Below, piece by piece: positions 59,491-64,000 of a DNA stretch of 64,000 bases (the stretch's first letter is position 1; every line of letters begins with the position of its first letter). This DNA comes from Phalacrocorax aristotelis (Eukaryota; Chordata; Aves; Suliformes; Phalacrocoracidae), in contig NC_134297.1 in assembly GCF_949628215.1 (NCBI RefSeq), positions 434,001 to 498,000 on the forward strand, given 5' to 3'. A program made the position numbers and the translations under genes. The notes under the pieces are model-generated. The model had not been told where the DNA came from, did no database searches, and was given only the letters and a program-made list of their open reading frames with translations.

Positions 59491-62400
59491 GCCACCACAA
59501 CGTTCAGTTAAAAAGCGTCATTTAAGCAGCACGTGGGCACTTGCATGGGGCTGGAAATATATTTCCTCACATAACGGTGGTTTGGCTGCGTGGGAGAGGA
59601 AAAGCCTTCTCCCCTCCTGCGCCGGCACCGGGGCGAGGGACGCGCCTTCCTCCCGGGAAGGAGCGGCGTAAGGAGGAGGGAGAGAAAGCTACAGGGGAAG
59701 GGAAAGGAGGGAGAAAAAAAAAAAATTAAAAAATGGGAACAAACCCCAAGTTTAGGGAATTACTTAACATTTAAGCCTCCCTGGCCGCAAAATGGACATC
59801 GCTGCTCAGCCCCGACTTCCACCCGGCCGCAGGAGGAGAACGCTAGGGCTGGTAATTTCCATTGATTTTTTAGATGAGGTTTCACACCCTGGAGGGGCCG
59901 CATCTCCAAGCAGTGACATCTGCCGAGATCGCCCCTCGGCACCCCCGCTCTCCGGCCGTAATGAGATCTGGGAGAGGCTGGAGGAGCCGGCACGCCGGCC
60001 TTCAGGGAGGAAACGGTCTTTGAAGAGAGCTACGGTCGTCAGAGGAGCCTTCCCCCCGCATCTGTTCGGCTCTTATTCCGGGCAAAACTAATAGGTCTAA
60101 GGAAGGATCCGATCGTAACGACAATCTGGCCCGCGCTGCGGGAGGTTTCACAAAGGAGTTCAACTGTGGCTCCTTGAAAACCCTTCAAGTAATTAGTTAC
60201 AGGGTGCCTCGCTTTCTTTCCTTTTTAATAGTAATAATGGTTATTAATATTTACAAATCGCAGCGGCTCGCTGGAAACGAAGGGCGGCCGGAGCGGTTAC
60301 TCAGGGAAAGCGGGCGCTCCGAAATTCGGCGTCCCTGCTCCCTCCGAGACAGGCTTTCTCCCCCTCGGCTCAAGCAGCCGCTGGAGACAGGTGCTTCCAG
60401 CACGGCTGCGGGCACGCCAAGACCGAGCGCTCGCAGGTGTGAATCGGTTCCGAGTCTAAAAATGCGGCTTGGCACCGAGGAGGGACGGTGCAGCCTCCGC
60501 CTGGCACCGCGGTCTCGCCTGCAAGGCGCCCGGGAAAGGCGAGGAGAGAACCGCTCTGCTGATAAATACGTGGGAGAAGCTCAAATCAACCTGAACTTTA
60601 AGAAAGAAGAAAGATAATTAAAATATAAATAGACGTGTTTGTTTCCAAGATTTATGGCAAGCGCTCGGCTCAGCCTGAAGATTAATCAGGGAAGTATAAC
60701 TATGTCTTTGCACAAAAAAAAATTATTAAAACCCCTCGCCGCCCCAAACAGCGGGGGAAGGAGGCAGCCGACGCTGCCAGACCAGGCATGAGGCCGAAGG
60801 CTGAGGAAAGCCGCCCGCGCTGGCACCTCGCTGCCCGGTGATAAAGCCCCAACGGCTTCTCCCGAAAGGGAAAGCCGCAGATTCCCATGCTTGAACCGGT
60901 CCAGGAACAGACAAAGACATTCTTTCCGTTTCTTTTTAAATTAACCTCTTTCTCTTCCCAAAAGAAAAAAGAACCCTTTTATCCTTGTACCTTTGACACC
61001 GTTCTAATTTCATCGTTTGCTGAAAATAGCCCACTAAAGGGCACATTGCAGCTGCAGCTGGTGGGACCGCCCGGTGTCACAGCAGCTCATCCCTCCCCAT
61101 TACAGACCCATTTCCCGTCACTTAACGACGTCGCCAAGTGAACTGTCTGGGCTGAGGCGGGACACGGGAGGGCCAAGTTCAGCTTAAGAAAAGCACTTGC
61201 ATTCGCAGAACGCTCAGTTTTGCCCTATTTCAGCTGCATGGGGCTGTGGCAGCATGTGTTTGTGGTATAACGCATATATTTAAAGTAACGGCCCCCCCCC
61301 CCCCGCCGCCCACGCTTTCCTCGCTGCATCCCAGCCTAGCACAGCAGCACGGACACCTCGCTGGGGACCCAAACTGCCACAGCACCAAATAATAAATAAT
61401 CAAGGGCAGCTAGGCACCTTGGCCGTCCGTTAAAACAAAAAATGCAATACCCCGAGGTCAATATGGACCCCCAAAACCATCGCTTTCCAGCGCTGCACAT
61501 ACAGGCCGTCCTAAATCGGCTTTCCTCCCAGAATATGCCCCCGCCACTGGCAGGTCCCCTCCAGCCTCAGCTCCTCTCTCTCACATCTCGCCTCCTGGCT
61601 GATAATTCAGAGTCAGAAGCGCTTGTTGGACCCAGGCTAGAGCAGCTTGGTGGGAAAGGTGTTAACAAGGGGGTCGGGGGAGGTCAGGTAAGCAGAGCGG
61701 CTGGCTCATTGCCACGGACTTGGTCGAATTAGTCACCGAACAAGGCAAAGCAGTTAAATAAGCTGACCCCGGCAAGCCCCGCTGCACCCGCCCAGAGGGG
61801 GACACACGCTGGGAAGCTCCCCCGTGCTGGGATTTCCTCGCTTCCCTGTCCCCCCCCTCTCACGCCTCTAGAGCCATTTCTGGGGATGCAGGGCATTACC
61901 CCGGCAAGGAGCCATTTTCTCCGCTCTCCTCCTTTCCTTGCAGCCCCTGCAGACTCTCCAAGGACGTTTCAAGGCATAATTGCGGCGCTAAATATCGCCT
62001 GAGCTGGTGTGACCGGCTCGTCGTCCTGGGGGTGCTGCTCAGCGAAGCTTCTCCGTAACCCCATTATAATTCAGGTCTCTCCGGAGCGAGGGGAGGAGGT
62101 GGGAGGTGGATGTAGCACCGTCAGCCTCACACTCCTGCTCGGAGAGGGATCAAGCGGCCAGGCCAACGCAAGAGATTGATTTGCGGGGAACCACGTGCGC
62201 GCGCGCGCGGTGTGTCAAACCATGTGTGACGAGCACAAAGATTTGTTTGACATCTCTTTCCACGCAAGGTCAAGTTGTACTCTGCGGCTGCTGACTCAGG
62301 CGGCGGGGATGCTGCGGAGCCCTCCTCCCAGGCTCCCGGGAGGGGGGATGCTGCCCCAGCACGTCGTTATCACACCCAGCGACCAAAGAAATGGAGTTTC

Positions 62401-64000
62401 CCTCCCTGCCGCCTCCAGCTGTGCAACAGCACCCCAGCTGCGTCGCACCAGCCGGGCACCTCGGCGGGAACGGCACGGGGCGCAGCCGCGTCGAGCGGCA
62501 CGCCGCTCGTGGCCAGACCTGCGGTGCTCCCCCCGTCGTTTATTCACGCAGCATGAGCTGGGAAGTTTTCCGTACAGAGCCCTTCGGAATAAGGCATCAG
62601 AGAGCTGGTTTGCCAACTGGAAACATAAAAGGAGGAAATACCAGGCAAGCGGCACACGCCTTTACAGCCTGAAAATTAGCGGTTCCCTACACCGAGACTG
62701 TCTCGCTGCCCCGGGCTGGGCAGAGACTTGCCCCACGGGTGTCTCATCTATCAGCGGGTCCAAGGCCCTGAGGAACCGCTCCATCACAAGGCAGGGCACG
62801 TTCTCCGCTCATCACGGGTGCCAGGCGGGAGATGGGCCTCTGCTCTTCACATTATTTACTTTTTATAGACAATGCTGTGACCCTGGACTCCTTTTTAAAG
62901 CTTATCCATCATGTACTTCTCTCCTCTCGGCTTGATGATGAGCGGGAGAGGAGGAGGGCATGAGGGGAGGGAGGCAGGATTTATTCTGCAGCCTCAGTGC
63001 TGGGGACGGAGCCGGCAGCGGGGAAGACCCCCCTGCCCCTGCCAGTGGTGGGGCGGCTGCCCCAGCCTGGAGGCATCACGTCCTGCAGAGCCTGCTTGGC
63101 ATTCAGGGAGCCAGACCGATGCGAGAACACACACTCGCAGCCCTCCCTGCAAAATTCAGGAGGCGAGCAAACAGAAAGCAAGAGATAGTGGAAATTTCTG
63201 CACAGGAATCAAAAAGAACATGCTGTCATTGTGCATCCAGCTAAGCCAGAGAGCCTCGAGTACAGTACATCGAGTGCTTTATTTAGTGTATCTGGAGAGA
63301 GAACAGGTAAAATAACTGAGTTCAGGGATGAGGCCACGATTCCCGCGGCTTTGGAGAGCTGAGACTGTCAATAGGAGAGGTCAGAGTGATTTTCATGAAT
63401 CAGACTAGCGACGCCAGATCCTCTCCTCTCAGCTGGAAAAAGAGGACCTAGAAAGCTTTTTTCCCCTTTCGTTAAACGACTCTCCATCTCCGAGAGAGCC
63501 CATGCCATCCCTGGGCGTTCAGCAATCACGCCGCATCTCGGCAGCCTGATGGGAAAGCAGAGGCCGCCCCCGGCCCCCGCCTGCCGTCGAAAAGAGGGGG
63601 AGCGGCGGTGCTCCCCCTGCTCCCCGCGACTGTCCGTGACGGAGCGTCACCGGCCACGCGATGGCCGAGCTCGACGCCAAGGGCAGAGGAAAGGCAGCTC
63701 CCCCTCCAGCCGCACCCCCGCGACCCACAGGCACACGGGATGGCAGGCGAAGACGCACAGCCGCGGGTGCTGCCGCGGATCTGGGCGGAGGCACTGGCGT
63801 CACCGCGCTGCAGCCCGGCGCTACCTTCCAGATGTGCCAATCTATCGCCGCCTCTTGTTTCATCTCCGAGCAAAGCTCAGAGCCGCTGTGCCTTTGCAAG
63901 GAAAGGAACAGAAACGCTCCAGGCTACCGAGGCAGATACCTGCTTTGTTTGGTTTCTTCTTCTCTGTGCGTGAGGATCTTGGAAAACAAAGTTAGATATA

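Larger units (their letters stand above)
49926..64000. other. Gene desert, right part
   Basis: No gene can be supported in the last 14 kb. AT-rich, CpG-poor islands stand out at about 50,820-51,180, 53,460-53,660, 57,940-58,030, 60,170-60,260, 60,590-60,720 and 60,900-61,060. The clearest, at 59,220-59,490, is listed separately. Homopolymers lie at 54,094-54,113 (20 T) and 61,292-61,304 (13 C), and an alternating CG tract at about 62,200-62,216. The right edge shows no start of a gene. Confidence 0.6.

Noticed and set aside
62195-62935. A 246-codon plus-strand frame near the right end
   Set aside because: No domain or signal peptide, and composition typical of chance translation. It has no exon partner.

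Overview
The window looks like a piece of a sauropsid genome, most likely a bird microchromosome. It is GC- and CpG-rich throughout, with short introns, CpG-island promoters and very few interspersed repeats. Three intact multi-exon genes, all on the + strand, were read exon by exon from splice sites: an NNMT/INMT-family N-methyltransferase (20,716-22,114), RBM7 (25,539-28,059) and REXO2 (28,794-34,507). In human 11q23.2 the order NNMT-RBM7-REXO2 is the same, downstream of ZBTB16. That human segment corresponds to chicken chromosome 24, which fits the microchromosome-like composition.

Layout. Positions 1-960 are a very strong CpG island. It carries a near-perfect splice donor on the minus strand, so it may be the promoter and first exon of a gene running left out of the window. 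Positions 960-20,400 are gene-free, with GC-rich DNA broken by AT-rich islands that look like conserved non-coding elements, the best at about 10,960-11,500. The methyltransferase gene is compact (1.4 kb). About 3.4 kb downstream, the RBM7 CpG island holds Sp1, ETS, E-box/CRE and NRF1 motifs. RBM7 ends only 735 bp before the REXO2 start codon. The REXO2 promoter has two inverted ACTACAnnTCCC (ZNF143-type) motifs, and REXO2 intron 2 has a C-rich minisatellite. From 34.8 kb to the right edge there are 29 kb with no supportable gene. This part holds AT-rich islands, a minus-strand CR1 LINE relic (about 37,765-38,000), a minus-strand MIR-type SINE relic (about 44,015-44,145) and a probable solo LTR (about 49,088-49,920).

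The three genes do not form a pathway. RBM7 (nuclear exosome targeting) and REXO2 (degradation of 2-5 nt RNA, mainly in mitochondria) both act in RNA turnover, and the methyltransferase acts in small-molecule methylation. I found no clearly new system. The items most worth a second look are the altered acceptor pocket of the methyltransferase, loss of the known MK2/14-3-3 serine in RBM7, the inverted ZNF143 pair, the orphan leftward CpG island, and the old SINE/LINE relics in the desert.
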